Part shown: in pieces, positions 1-8,553 of the stretch
Position numbering within the stretch: the first letter of the stretch is position 1
Layout: each line of letters opens with the position of its first letter
Source of the DNA: an uncultured Oscillospiraceae bacterium
Lineage (GTDB): Bacteria; Bacillota; Clostridia; Oscillospirales; Oscillospiraceae
Length of the DNA stretch: 64,000 nt
Assembly (NCBI GenBank): GCA_944387095.1
Contig: CALXDP010000010.1
Coordinates: 1 to 64,000 of the forward strand
Reading direction: 5' to 3'
The notes under the pieces: generated by a model
The model's database searches: none
The model's input: the letters and a program-made list of their open reading frames with translations, nothing else
Told to the model about the DNA's origin: nothing
Translations under genes and position numbers: made by a program

Positions 1-129
1 CGAGAGCCACCCGGCGAAGGCACGGGCATGGCGCAGGTAGTTCTCCACCGTCCCCGCGCTCCGCTCCGCCCGGCGCAATGACTGGCTATAGGCCGTGATC
101 TGATCTGCTCCCAATCTGCGCTCACTCAT
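1..129 (-). CDS. Tyrosine recombinase/integrase, N-terminal fragment (cut by window edge)
   Basis: The 43 visible residues (MSERRLGADQITAYSQSL onward) look like the SAM-like core-binding start of a tyrosine recombinase: a helix, an RRAERSAGTVENYLRHARAF segment resembling the XerC/XerD DNA-clamp helix, then the edge of the window. The catalytic domain (R-H-R-Y) is not visible, so activity cannot be judged. The start at 129 has a CGGAGG Shine-Dalgarno 8 bases upstream. The gene reads left, away from the window, and the next 1.1 kb is rich in broken reading frames, which suggests the edge of an integrated element. Confidence 0.6.
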   Translation of the reverse strand, partial: MSERRLGADQITAYSQSLRRAERSAGTVENYLRHARAFAGWLS

Positions 130-957
130 TTTGATAGCCTCCGTTTACAAAAGTCATAAGCATATTTTACCTTATGAACACGGCTTCATCCGTAAAATAG
201 GGTATTAAGAGAACATGGAAGACGATTTTGGAGAGAAAGCGGCAAGCAGGGTAAAGCTGCTTTTCTCCGCACACGCAGGGATGATTCCCCCAATTGCTCC
301 TTACCATTTTTCCTATTTCCCTTGTAGATGACAGCCACGCAATTCCTGATGTGCCCGGCTCTGCAGAGGTAGTTGCGAAAAATTGGAGGCCACGGTGTAC
401 TTGACCATGAGGTGAGATGAATTGATCGCCTATGAGATCAAGCTCTCCATCGATAACGGTCTGACCGGAAATGTGGTGCTGGAGGTGAAAACAACAGCCC
501 TGGCAATGCATTATGAGCAGGATCTCGGTTCAGTACGGCTTGGCTTGCCGCTGCCCGATGGCTGCCCATCTTTTACTTCGTGACAGAGCCTGACTCACAC
601 CCGGAAAAAAGCGGACAGAGCCAACGAACAGAACGTACTGGAGCCCTCATCCCTTTGGAACAAAAAGAAGCGAAAAGCCCTCAACCACAACGGGTTGAAG
701 GCTCTCAATCAGTTGAAAAAATACGCGGGGGCGCCATTGGATGCATTGTCTTTTTTCGTTTTCGACAAGTAACTGCGTCAATTTCAGCTCAATGAGATAT
801 GGTTGTATCGGCTCGGTATCTGCGCTCACGATCGTAACAGGAATGCGGCGGTAAACACCTTTATCTTTAGATCTGTTCATGAGTACCAATGAATGAATTG
901 CCCTAATTTCCGCAGTTCGGAAAACAATGCAAAACCCAAATATTTTGCAGAAAAAGA
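130..957. other. Gene-poor stretch with possible mobile-element remnants
   Basis: No intact gene can be supported here. On the plus strand about 422-582 reads open as a peptide with LIAYEIKLSIDN and VVLEVKTTALAMHYEQD before a stop, which looks like the end of a real protein without a start. On the minus strand an 80-codon frame (647-889) starts MVLMNRSKDKGVYRRIP and ends over a hairpin. Neither is recognised. Position next to a recombinase suggests scars of an integrated element. Confidence 0.35.
676..703 (-). terminator. Imperfect hairpin with T-rich tail on minus strand
   Basis: Arms 676-686 and 693-703 pair at ten positions with one mismatch; the loop is about six bases. Reading the minus strand, the hairpin is followed by GGCTTTTCGCTTCTTTTT, so it could end a minus-strand transcript crossing the unassigned 80-codon frame. 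Confidence 0.45.
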
Positions 958-959
958 TA

Positions 960-988
960 TTGACTTAATCCTCAATTTATGGTATTTT
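960..988 (+). promoter_or_regulatory. Sigma-A-type promoter upstream of a hairpin leader
   Basis: TTGACT (960-965) and TATTTT (983-988) are separated by 17 bases in an AT-rich stretch. Transcription would begin around 995 and immediately run into the inverted repeat at 1014-1065. Confidence 0.55.
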
Positions 989-1013
989 GTCAGTGAATTA
1001 TGTTTCTGCCGAG

Positions 1014-1074
1014 AAACGCTTATTTTTGCTCCATTAGGCCATTGAAGGAGCAAAAATAAGCGTTTATTTTTTTA
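1014..1074 (+). terminator. 19-bp perfect hairpin plus T-run: leader terminator/attenuator
   Basis: Arms 1014-1032 and 1047-1065 are perfect complements around a 14-base loop and are followed by ATTTTTTTA. The hairpin lies about 20 bases after a promoter and just before a truncated coding fragment, so it is an attenuator of a transcript starting near 995 rather than the end of a gene. Confidence 0.7.
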
Positions 1075-1085
1075 TGGAGATCTAT

Positions 1086-1205
1086 ATGGTGTTTCGAAAG
1101 ATGAGAAGAAAAAAGCAGGCACTATCGCAACAAGAGGTTGCGGATATTCTGTATAAGGGGACATCTGGTATGCTTGCCCTCTTAGGCGGCAATGATGATC
1201 TGTAA
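1086..1205 (+). pseudogene. Truncated PNPOx-like (NimA/FMN-binding) protein, N-terminal fragment
   Basis: Thirty-nine residues beginning MVFRKMRRKKQALSQQEVAD and continuing ILYKGTSGMLALLGGNDD match the start of the pyridoxamine-5'-phosphate-oxidase-like flavin-binding family (NimA type), which normally has about 150 residues and continues with a YPYAVPLSY-type segment. Here TAA follows directly after GNDDL, so the flavin-binding barrel is absent. The fragment sits behind a promoter and strong attenuator hairpin and could act only as a leader peptide. Family assignment is from remembered motif resemblance. Confidence 0.5.
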
Positions 1206-1270
1206 ATAAAATCAGCCCGCCGGGGTTTTATTGTGTAGTAGGCCAGCGTTACACAAACGCTGGCCTATTT
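1206..1270 (+). terminator. Two stacked hairpins before the membrane-protein gene
   Basis: ATAAAATC and GGTTTTAT (about 1206-1232) form one stem. A second, perfect 12-bp stem is made by 1239-1250 and 1256-1267 with a 5-base loop followed by TTT. Both lie between the truncated fragment and the next gene, 22 bases from its start, so they may terminate the leader transcript or control readthrough into that gene. Confidence 0.5.
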
Positions 1271-1291
1271 GTATGTAAGGAGTGAAAGAAT

Positions 1292-1987
1292 ATGTGGCTT
1301 TTATTAGGTACTACATTAACAGCAAGTTTTTTTGACAGTTTGAATCCGTCTGCTATTGCCCAGCAGATGTTACTTCAAGCTATGGTAAAAAAGAACCGCC
1401 ATATTTGGTTTTTTATTTCTGGTATTGGAGCAGCAAATTTGATGATGGGCTTAGCCATTTACTATGGAATTGCTACATGGATATCAAAATTTCTTACGAA
1501 AATTGTTAATGCGTATCCGCTGTATGTGTATGGGGCGGCGGCAATAGGCGGTATCGTCCTTTTGACCGTTGGAATCCGGCTTATCATCAAGACAAGACAA
1601 AGCAACGCTGGAAAAAACGACAATGGATGTGAGGAAACCGACAATGTTAAAGCCCCTGCCCAACTTTCCCCCGTATCTTTGTTTATCATGGGAGCAGCTT
1701 TTTGTATGGTAGAATTGACGAGTGCATTTCCGTATTTTGGTTTTTTAGCGCTCTTGACAAGCTATCATTTGATCTTTCCATTGGCGCTGTTATTTATGAT
1801 GATTTATAACTTTATGTATATGCTACCACTTATCCTGCTCTATTTTGGATATAACAAATTGCAAGGAACAACTACAATTAAAAAATTAGAAAGTGTGTTG
1901 GATAAAGTATCAGCGTACATTGTACCAGTTGTGATAAGTTTGGCGAGTATTTTTTTAGTTTACTATGGCACTACAGCTTTGCTTTAA
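1292..1987 (+). CDS. Polytopic membrane protein, GAP/LysE-like
   Basis: A 231-residue protein with about six hydrophobic segments (roughly residues 5-25, 38-62, 75-97, 128-150, 155-185, 205-228) and one charged central loop (residues 100-122, KTRQSNAGKNDNG). The first helix carries SFFDSLNPSAIAQQ, like the D-x-L-N-P-x-A signature of GAP/LysE/CcdA-related membrane proteins, and the second half repeats a similar topology, as expected for an inverted-repeat exporter fold. Substrate is unknown. The start follows AAGGAG by 8 bases. Base composition is much more AT-rich than the downstream operons, and it adjoins a recombinase and gene remnants, so recent acquisition is likely. Confidence 0.6.
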   Translation: MWLLLGTTLTASFFDSLNPSAIAQQMLLQAMVKKNRHIWFFISGIGAANLMMGLAIYYGIATWISKFLTKIVNAYPLYVYGAAAIGGIVLLTVGIRLIIKTRQSNAGKNDNGCEETDNVKAPAQLSPVSLFIMGAAFCMVELTSAFPYFGFLALLTSYHLIFPLALLFMMIYNFMYMLPLILLYFGYNKLQGTTTIKKLESVLDKVSAYIVPVVISLASIFLVYYGTTALL

Positions 1988-2073
1988 GGCAATGGAAGTA
2001 AAACAATTTTAGGGAGGCTTTATATTCCCATGTGTTCCAGATCGCTCTGTGGTTGAAAATGTGGTCAAAAATT

Positions 2074-2124
2074 CTCCCGCCCTTTACAGATTACAGCTTA
2101 TCGGCAAAGGGCGGGAGGTATTTT
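2074..2124. terminator. Rho-independent terminator, 12-bp stem
   Basis: CTCCCGCCCTTT (2074-2085) and AAAGGGCGGGAG (2106-2117) are perfectly complementary with a 20-base loop; GTATTTTCT follows on the plus strand. It ends the membrane-protein transcript and lies between it and the convergent LysR gene. Confidence 0.7.
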
Positions 2125-2225
2125 CTGCCTCCGCTCCTTACAGGGAACTCTCATGAAAAGAAGCAGGCAAGTTATTTTGACTTTACATGCAATTCAAAAT
2201 TTAAGGGGCTGTAAACAACTAAAAG

Positions 2226-3077
2226 TCAATCTGTCGGAAGTGTTTTGAGAAAAGCACTCAAATCATTCCGCCCGTATGCCTTATATAAACAATAATAAGT
2301 CACATTTGCCTCATCATCCAAAATCGGGATATTGACCCGGTTCACAGCATTTCCCTCCCGGCGAAGGACCACATCTGTTGCAAAGCTGGGAAGCGCGGAG
2401 GATTTTACCAGTTCTTCAAAGGCCACATCCTCCTGCTCCAGAAACCGGGTGTCAGGCATTTTTTGATCGGTCACATCCCGCCAAAAACCGAGACGGTTCC
2501 GCAGAAGCATCGTCTCACCGTTGAGATCCTTCATATAGAGTCCCTTGCTTCCAGAGAGCGGATGTGCCGGCGGCAGGGAGAAATACAGGTGTTCCTCCCC
2601 ATATTTTACACAGGAAATTCCAGGCTCCTCTACCGGATACGGCAGGATGATTAGCTGATAGACGTTATCCCGCAGGCCTTGGAGGAGCACGTCGTTTTCC
2701 CGCATCTCTGAAGAAATCGTCATATCGGGATACAGATCAGACAGAAGCGGAGGGATTTCCCAAAGAGGGGCCGGAGCGCAGGCCCCAACCAAGATCGTAT
2801 GCTGGCTGCGATCAAAGGCTTGGACGCGGCTGATCATGTCCTGGCACCTCTCCATAACCTGCCGCGCGTATTCCGCCGCCATGCGGCCGTTTTCGTTAAA
2901 CTCGATTTTGTTCTTCTGCCGGTCGAACAGCGGGACCTGGAGCTCTGCTTCCAGCCGCTGCATGGAGCGGCTGAGGGCTGGCTGGGACAGGTGCAGGTGC
3001 TCCGCCGCGCCGGACAGGGTCCCACACTCTGCGAAGGCCAAAAGCTGCTCCAGCTGGTAGATCTCAAACACAATCAT
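2226..3077 (-). CDS. LysR-family transcriptional regulator
   Basis: A 283-residue LysR-type regulator. Residues 1-60 hold the winged helix-turn-helix (FAECGTLSGAAEHLHLSQPA, then LSRSMQRLEAEL and PLFDR), followed by the linker helix and a periplasmic-binding-like effector domain from about residue 88 (ILVGACAPAP). The ATG at 3077 is preferred over the GTG one codon earlier because AAGG lies upstream at good distance. It is divergent from an aldo/keto reductase operon across a 159-base gap, the usual arrangement for a LysR protein controlling its neighbour, so it probably senses the substrate or product of those reductases. The effector cannot be deduced. Confidence 0.88.
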   Translation of the reverse strand: MIVFEIYQLEQLLAFAECGTLSGAAEHLHLSQPALSRSMQRLEAELQVPLFDRQKNKIEFNENGRMAAEYARQVMERCQDMISRVQAFDRSQHTILVGACAPAPLWEIPPLLSDLYPDMTISSEMRENDVLLQGLRDNVYQLIILPYPVEEPGISCVKYGEEHLYFSLPPAHPLSGSKGLYMKDLNGETMLLRNRLGFWRDVTDQKMPDTRFLEQEDVAFEELVKSSALPSFATDVVLRREGNAVNRVNIPILDDEANVTYYCLYKAYGRNDLSAFLKTLPTD

Positions 3078-3236
3078 CACCGCCTTGCGACTATTGTAAC
3101 AGTCGACCCAGCTAATTGCAAGGGACAGTATGCATTTCAGTTAGAGCACTCTGCAGAATCGGCACTGTACTTTGTGGAAAAATAGGCCTACAATGTGTTC
3201 ATCCGGAAGAACTCAGGCAAAAGGAGGCTTGACACC

Positions 3237-4088
3237 ATGCAGCACAGAACGCTCTCCAATGGGGTGGAGATGCCTATGATCGGCTATGGCACATTCCAAA
3301 TCAAAGACGCTGTACAGTGTGAGCAATGTGTGTCACAGGCGCTGGAGACTGGCTATCGTCTGTTCGATACTGCCGCATCCTATGAAAATGAGGCTGCTAT
3401 CGGCGCAGCCCTCCGCAGCTCCGGGCTGCCCCGGGGCACGTGGTTCGTCACCACCAAGCTGTGGGTCCAGGATGCAGGGTATGACGGCACCCTGCGGGCC
3501 TTCGACGCATCCTTGAAACGGCTCGGGCTGGACGTTCTGGACCTGTACCTCATCCACCAGCCCTTCGGTGACTACTATGGCGCCTGGCGGGCCATGGAGC
3601 GGCTGTACCGGGAGGGTGCGGTCCGGGCCATCGGGGTGAGCAACTTCACCCCGGATCGTCTGGTGGATCTGTGTATGAACCAGGAGGTCAAGCCCATGGT
3701 CAACCAAATCGAGATCCACCCGTTCTTCCAGCAGAACACCGCCCTGCGGGTCATGGAGGACTATGGAGTCGTCCCCCAGGCGTGGGGCCCCTTCTCTGAG
3801 GCGCAGAAAGATATTTTCAACCATAAGACGCTGGCTAAGATTGCCGACAGGCATGGCAAAACCACGGCCCAGGTTATCCTCCGCTGGCACCTCCAGCGGA
3901 ATATCCCCATCATTCCCAAGACAGTCCACAAGGAACGGATGATAGAAAATCTGGATGTCTTTGATTTTGAACTGTCGGAGAAAGAACTGGAGAGCATCGC
4001 CGGCATGGACATCGGACACAGTGAGATCATTGACTACCATTGTTTTTCTACCGCAAGACAACTGAACAGTGTCAAAATTCACGGATAA
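3237..4088 (+). CDS. Aldo/keto reductase
   Basis: A 283-residue NAD(P)H-dependent aldo/keto reductase, the usual length for bacterial AKR5-type enzymes. The catalytic tetrad is visible as D44 and Y49 (FDTAASY), K74 (TTKLWV) and H107 (LIHQP); the cofactor-phosphate segment IPKTVHKERMIEN is near residue 230. The start at 3237 was chosen because AAGGAGG precedes it by about 8 bases; an upstream in-frame ATG at 3195 lacks such a site. It is the first gene of a same-strand run of oxidoreductases and is clearly paralogous to the gene at 7301. It reduces an aldehyde or ketone; the physiological substrate is unknown. Confidence 0.9.
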   Translation: MQHRTLSNGVEMPMIGYGTFQIKDAVQCEQCVSQALETGYRLFDTAASYENEAAIGAALRSSGLPRGTWFVTTKLWVQDAGYDGTLRAFDASLKRLGLDVLDLYLIHQPFGDYYGAWRAMERLYREGAVRAIGVSNFTPDRLVDLCMNQEVKPMVNQIEIHPFFQQNTALRVMEDYGVVPQAWGPFSEAQKDIFNHKTLAKIADRHGKTTAQVILRWHLQRNIPIIPKTVHKERMIENLDVFDFELSEKELESIAGMDIGHSEIIDYHCFSTARQLNSVKIHG

Positions 4089-4141
4089 CAACCGTCCCTC
4101 ATAGCGCTAAAGCATATTTACGAGATTAAGGAGGAATTTCT

Positions 4142-5326
4142 ATGTTTACCTTTTCCATTCCCACGATTGCTTTATTTGGCGCAGGCAAGCTGGATGAACT
4201 GCACGACCAAATCAATACCCCTATGGGCGCCGTCCATGGGAAAAAGGCACTGGTGGTCATCTCCAACGGCAAGTCCACCCGCACCAACGGCTATCTGGAC
4301 CGGCTGGAAGATCAGCTGAAGCAGGCCAGCGTGGAATATGTGGTGTTCGATCAGGTTTCCGCCAACCCCACCAAGCCCGTCGTCGAGGAAGGCGGTCGGT
4401 TTGCCCGGGAGAATGGCTGTGATTTCATCGTGGCCCTGGGCGGCGGCAGCGTCATCGACGCGGCCAAGGCCATGGGCTTGATGGCGGCCAATGGCGGCGA
4501 TCTGTGGGACTATGTGCTGTTCGGCTCCGGTAAAAAGCAGTGGCCCCAGAAGCCCGGCCTGCCCATCGTGGCCATCCCCACCACCGCCGGCACCGGCTCG
4601 GAGACCGACGGCGGCGCGGTGATCACCAACCCGGAGACCAACGAAAAGACCGGCGTATTCGGCCCCGGAACCACCCCGGTGCTGGCTATCGTGGACCCGG
4701 AGCTGATGAAGAGCGTCCCCTCCAAGTTCAAGGCCTATCAGGGCTTCGATGCGTTGTTCCACTCCACCGAGGGGTATATCTCCGCCAGCCGCAACGAGTT
4801 CAGCAAGATGGTGGCCGCCGAGGCCATCCGAAACGTGGCCCGGAATCTGGAAACTTCCATTCGGAAGCCGGAGAACATGGAGGCCATGTCCGCCGTGGCC
4901 CTGGGCAGCTACCTCTCCGGCATCCAGATGGCCATTGGCTCGTGCACCAGCGCCCATCCTCTGGAGCACGCCCTGTCCGCTTACCATGAGAAACTGCCCC
5001 ACGGGGCCAGCCTCATCATGATCTCCAAGGCCTACTACAGTCACTTTTTGGAGCGGCACGCCTGCGACGACCGCTTCATCGAGATGGCAAAGCTCATGGG
5101 CACGGAGGATGCCAGCAAGCCGGAGGATTTCATCACCGCTCTGGTCAAGCTTCAGGAGGATTGCGGCGTGGCCGGCCTGAAGATGTCCGACTACGGCATC
5201 GACCCTGCCGAGTTCCCCAAGATGATGCAGAACGCCCGGGACACTCTGGCCCCCAACTTTCTCAACGACCCCTGCCCACTGTCTGACGAGGACTGCGTGA
5301 ACATCTATCAGAAGTCCTACCGCTGA
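4142..5326 (+). CDS. Iron-containing alcohol dehydrogenase
   Basis: A 394-residue group III Fe-dependent alcohol dehydrogenase (BdhA/YqhD-like). The N-terminal Rossmann-type domain has GGGSVIDAAKAMG near residue 100 and the PTTAGTGSE segment near 150. The C-terminal helical domain supplies the metal ligands, visible as an Asp and His in QGFDALFHSTEG and two His in HPLEHALSAYHEKLPHG. The start has TTAAGGAGG upstream. It lies 53 bases after the aldo/keto reductase, probably in the same transcript, and would interconvert an alcohol and aldehyde/ketone with NAD(P)H. Substrate chain length is not readable from sequence. Confidence 0.92.
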   Translation: MFTFSIPTIALFGAGKLDELHDQINTPMGAVHGKKALVVISNGKSTRTNGYLDRLEDQLKQASVEYVVFDQVSANPTKPVVEEGGRFARENGCDFIVALGGGSVIDAAKAMGLMAANGGDLWDYVLFGSGKKQWPQKPGLPIVAIPTTAGTGSETDGGAVITNPETNEKTGVFGPGTTPVLAIVDPELMKSVPSKFKAYQGFDALFHSTEGYISASRNEFSKMVAAEAIRNVARNLETSIRKPENMEAMSAVALGSYLSGIQMAIGSCTSAHPLEHALSAYHEKLPHGASLIMISKAYYSHFLERHACDDRFIEMAKLMGTEDASKPEDFITALVKLQEDCGVAGLKMSDYGIDPAEFPKMMQNARDTLAPNFLNDPCPLSDEDCVNIYQKSYR

Positions 5327-5362
5327 GTTTCAAGCAACCACTTCGATGGGAGGAGGACCCGC

Positions 5363-6465
5363 ATAATTTACAAACAGTTTCAGGATCTCCAGCTTTCCCG
5401 TTTGGGTATGGGCAACATGCGCCTGCCGGTGCACCGGGGCAAAATCGACCAGAAAAAGGCCCAGGAGATCATCGACTACGCCATGGAGCAGGATATCAAC
5501 TACTATGACACTGCCTATGTCTACCACTCGGGGGAGTCGGAGTCCTTTCTGGGTGAGGCCCTGCGCAAATACCCCCGGGACAGCTACTATCTGGCCACCA
5601 AGTTCTATGTGATGGCCAACCCCGACATCGAGCAGGTCTTTGCGGAGCAGCTTCGCAAGCTCCGCACCGACTACATCGACTTCTATCTGCTCCACTGTGT
5701 CAATGAGGAGACCATCGATGCCTACATGGCAAAGAACCGGCACTACATGGACTTCCTGCTGGAGCAGAAGGTCAAGGGCCGCATCCGCCACATTGGCTTT
5801 TCCTCCCATGGAAAGCCGGAGACCCTGGAGAAGTTCCTGAACTGGTCGGATGCCTTGAATTCGCCCAGATCCAGCTGAACTATCTGGACTGGACCATGCA
5901 GGACGCCAAGCGGCAGTATGAGATCATCGCCCAGCACGGCCTGCCCGTCTGGGTCATGGAATCAGTGCGAGGTGGCCGCTTGGCCTCCCTGGGAGAGAGG
6001 TATGACGCCATGCTGAAGCAGGCGAAGCCCGACTGGTCTATCCCCTCCTGGGCCTTCCGCTGGCTGATGGGCCTGCCCAATGTGACCATGATCCTCAGTG
6101 GCATGACCACCATGGAGCAGATCCGGGACAACGTGGCCACCTTCCAGAAGGGAGAGGCGCTGACGCAGGAGCAGCAGATGCTGCTGACCAATGTGGCTGC
6201 CGGCTACCAGTCCCGTCTGGCGGTGCCCTGCACAGCCTGCCGGTACTGCTGCGACGGCTGCCCGGAGCACATCGACATCCCCCGATGGATAAACCTCTAC
6301 AACGAGCTGCACCTGACCCATGACAAAGGGGCCTGGGAGAGGGCCATGGAGGAGGCCATCAATCCCACCGCCTGCATCGGCTGCGGCCAGTGTACCTCCC
6401 ACTGCCCCCAGAGCATCGACGTGCCCGGGTATCTCAGCAAGCTGTCCGCCTGGCCAGTAAGTTGA
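5363..6465 (+). pseudogene. Aldo/keto reductase with C-terminal [4Fe-4S] domain, frameshifted
   Basis: The frame reads IIYKQFQDLQLSRLGMGNMR from 5363, the family N-terminus normally beginning M-I-Y-K, but the first codon is ATA rather than ATG although GGGAGGAGG is correctly placed upstream. At about 5855-5857 one T appears to be missing: GATGCCTTGAATTC would read D-A-F-E-F-A-Q with a third T, restoring LNYLDWTMQDA in the other frame. The C-terminal part has two ferredoxin-type clusters, CTACRYCCDGCPE and CIGCGQCTSHCPQ. Intact homologues are about 370-residue flavin-independent reductases with Fe-S clusters. Either a recent pseudogene or a base-calling error; the altered start codon argues for real decay. 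Confidence 0.85.
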
Positions 6466-6507
6466 TATATAAAGTTTTACGATTTCGAGAAAAGGAGCGT
6501 CAATATT

Positions 6508-7245
6508 ATGGAAAAACTGCATGAAAAAGTAGCGATTGTCACCGGCGGCGGCTCCGGCATCGGCCGGGCCATCGCCCAGCGGTTTGCCCGGGAGGGCGCC
6601 TATGTGGTCATTGCCGGCCGGAAGGAGCAGCCCCTTCAGGAGACTGCCGCATCGGATGAGAAGATCTCCTATGTGGTGGGCGACGTCACCAAGACGGAAA
6701 CCATTGAAGAAATCATCAACGCCGTCAAGGAAAAGTACGGTAGGCTGGACATCCTGGTAAACAACGCAGGCTGGTGCCCGGTGCAGCCCATCACGGAGGT
6801 AACCATTGAGGACTACGACCAGGCCTTTGATTTGGACGTGCGGGCGGTAGTCAACTTGACCATCCACGCCCTGCCCCTGATTCTCCAGTCCAAGGGCACC
6901 ATCCTCAACCTGTCCAGCACGGGCGCCACCCATCCGGCGGCCAACCTGTCCATGTATGTAGGCGCAAAAGCCGCCATTGAAAACTTCACCAAGTCCTGGG
7001 CCATCGAGCTGGCCCCCAAAGGCGTCCGGGTCAACGCCCTCGCCCCCGGAGCCATCCGCACCAACATCTGGAATGTGACGGATCTGTCCCCGGAGGCGGC
7101 CAAGGCCCATGAGGACGGCATCGCCGCGGGCATTCCCATGGGACGGTTCGGCAGGCCGGAAGAGGTCGCCAATGTAGCCCTCTTCCTGGTGTCCGACGAG
7201 GCCAGCTATGTCAGCGGCGCTGTATACAGCATCACCGGCGGTTGA
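6508..7245 (+). CDS. Short-chain dehydrogenase/reductase (SDR)
   Basis: A 245-residue classical SDR with TGGGSGIG at residues 12-19 for NAD(P) binding, NNAG near 87, the catalytic serine in NLSSTGA near 137 and the YVGAK (Y-x3-K) active site near 152-156, ending in the usual SYVSGAVYSITGG. AAAAGGAG precedes the ATG. It is embedded among aldo/keto reductases, so a multi-step reductive route for a hydroxylated or keto substrate is plausible. FabG-like sequences look similar, but the absence of any acyl-carrier or fatty acid gene nearby argues against a fatty acid role. Confidence 0.88.
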   Translation: MEKLHEKVAIVTGGGSGIGRAIAQRFAREGAYVVIAGRKEQPLQETAASDEKISYVVGDVTKTETIEEIINAVKEKYGRLDILVNNAGWCPVQPITEVTIEDYDQAFDLDVRAVVNLTIHALPLILQSKGTILNLSSTGATHPAANLSMYVGAKAAIENFTKSWAIELAPKGVRVNALAPGAIRTNIWNVTDLSPEAAKAHEDGIAAGIPMGRFGRPEEVANVALFLVSDEASYVSGAVYSITGG

Positions 7246-7300
7246 GCTGCCCGAATACAATGCACACAACCAAAATAGACGTTTTAGGAGGAAGCAAATC

Positions 7301-8161
7301 ATGAACAAGATCGAAACTGTCAAGCTGAACAACGGCGTGGAGATGCCCCTGGAGGGCTTTGGGGTGTTCCAGGTACCCGACCCCGCGGTCTGCGAGCAGG
7401 CGGTGCTGGACGCCATTGCCACCGGCTACCGCCTCATCGACACGGCGGCGGCCTATATGAACGAGGAGGCCGTGGGCAAGGCCATCGCCAAGTGCGGCGT
7501 GCCCCGGGAGGAGCTGTTCATCACCACCAAGCTGTGGGTCCAGGATGCCAGCTATGAGGGTGCCAAGAAGGCCATTGAAACGTCCCTGAACAAGCTGGGG
7601 CTGGACTATATCGACCTGTACCTGATCCACCAGCCCATGGGGGACTATATCGGCGCCTACCACGCGATGGAAGAAGCATATAAAGCCGGCAAACTGCGCG
7701 CCATCGGCGTGTGTAACTGCTATCCCCACGTTCTGGCCGACATCTGCGAGACCGTGGAGATCAAGCCCGCCGTGGACCAGGTGGAACTGCACCCCTTCTT
7801 CCAGCAGGAGAACGCCCTGGCCCTGATGAAGGAGTACGGTGTCCACCCCGAGGCATGGGGCCCCTTTGCCGAGGGCAACCACAACATCTTCACCCACCCC
7901 GTGCTGACCAAGATTGGAGAGAAGTACGGCAAGAGCGCCGCTCAGGTGGCCCTGCGGTGGAACATCCAGCGGGGCGTCACCGTCATCCCGAAGTCCGTCC
8001 ACAAGGAGCGGATGGAGCAGAACATCGACATCTGGGACTTCCAGCTCAGCGACGAGGATATGGCGGAGATCGCCAAGCTGGACATCGGTCACAGCGAGAT
8101 CGTAGACCACAGCGACCCCAAGTTTGTCCAGATGCTCCACCAGATGAAGATTCACGAATAA
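7301..8161 (+). CDS. Aldo/keto reductase (second copy)
   Basis: A 286-residue aldo/keto reductase closely resembling the protein at 3237 (shared TTKLWVQDA, LDLYLIHQP-like and EAWGPF segments and the C-terminal LDIGHSEI/IDIGHSEI motif). Active-site residues are D47, Y52, K77 and H110. The start at 7301 follows AGGAGGAAGC; an earlier in-frame start at 7208 would overlap the SDR and is rejected. The two paralogues flanking the dehydrogenases suggest duplication followed by specialisation on related substrates. Confidence 0.9.
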   Translation: MNKIETVKLNNGVEMPLEGFGVFQVPDPAVCEQAVLDAIATGYRLIDTAAAYMNEEAVGKAIAKCGVPREELFITTKLWVQDASYEGAKKAIETSLNKLGLDYIDLYLIHQPMGDYIGAYHAMEEAYKAGKLRAIGVCNCYPHVLADICETVEIKPAVDQVELHPFFQQENALALMKEYGVHPEAWGPFAEGNHNIFTHPVLTKIGEKYGKSAAQVALRWNIQRGVTVIPKSVHKERMEQNIDIWDFQLSDEDMAEIAKLDIGHSEIVDHSDPKFVQMLHQMKIHE

Positions 8162-8275
8162 GGATGCCCCTGGAAGCGGCGGGCAGGGCCGGCACGGTGC
8201 CGGTCCTGCCCGCCGGCCATTTTATGATGCATAAGCGGCCCCTGTTTTGCACCGGGATATGGGAGGATACCCAGT

Positions 8276-8553
8276 ATGATCTTCTATTTTTCAGCCACAG
8301 GCAACACCCCAGTATGCCGCCCAGCGCATTGCGGAGGCCACCGGAGACTATACCATTTCCATCCGGCATGGCTGATGGGCGGCGCTCCTTCACGCTGAAG
8401 GAGCATGAGAACTTCGAAATCGTCATGCCCGCCTATTTTCAGGGAATAACCCTGTTTTTACAGGAGTTTCTCGAAACACTCACCCTGACTGTGGCGGAAA
8501 GTGACCATTACGCCTTCGCCCTGATCTGTCGCCCCGGTGTCCAAACCGCCTGA
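8276..8553 (+). pseudogene. Decayed flavodoxin-type protein
   Basis: Begins MIFYFSATGN, the phosphate-binding loop of EFR1-type flavodoxins. An extra C in the run near 8307-8310 breaks the frame; the continuation QYAAQRIAEATGDYTISI is in the next frame. A second shift near 8364-8368 leads to MADGRRSFTLKEHENF and MPAYFQGITLFLQEFLETL, which aligns to the middle of the same fold, before TGA at 8551. At least two frame disruptions make it non-functional. It would have been an electron carrier for the reductases upstream. Confidence 0.75.

Noticed and set aside
2032-2214. Sixty-codon plus-strand frame after the LysE-like gene
   Set aside because: It runs straight through the terminator hairpin at 2074-2117 and has no motif.
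3333-4091. Long minus-strand frames opposite the oxidoreductase genes (also 4172-5059, 5962-7422, 7232-8155)
   Set aside because: They are opposite-strand shadows of clear genes with GC-rich codon usage; no ribosome-binding site or family motif.
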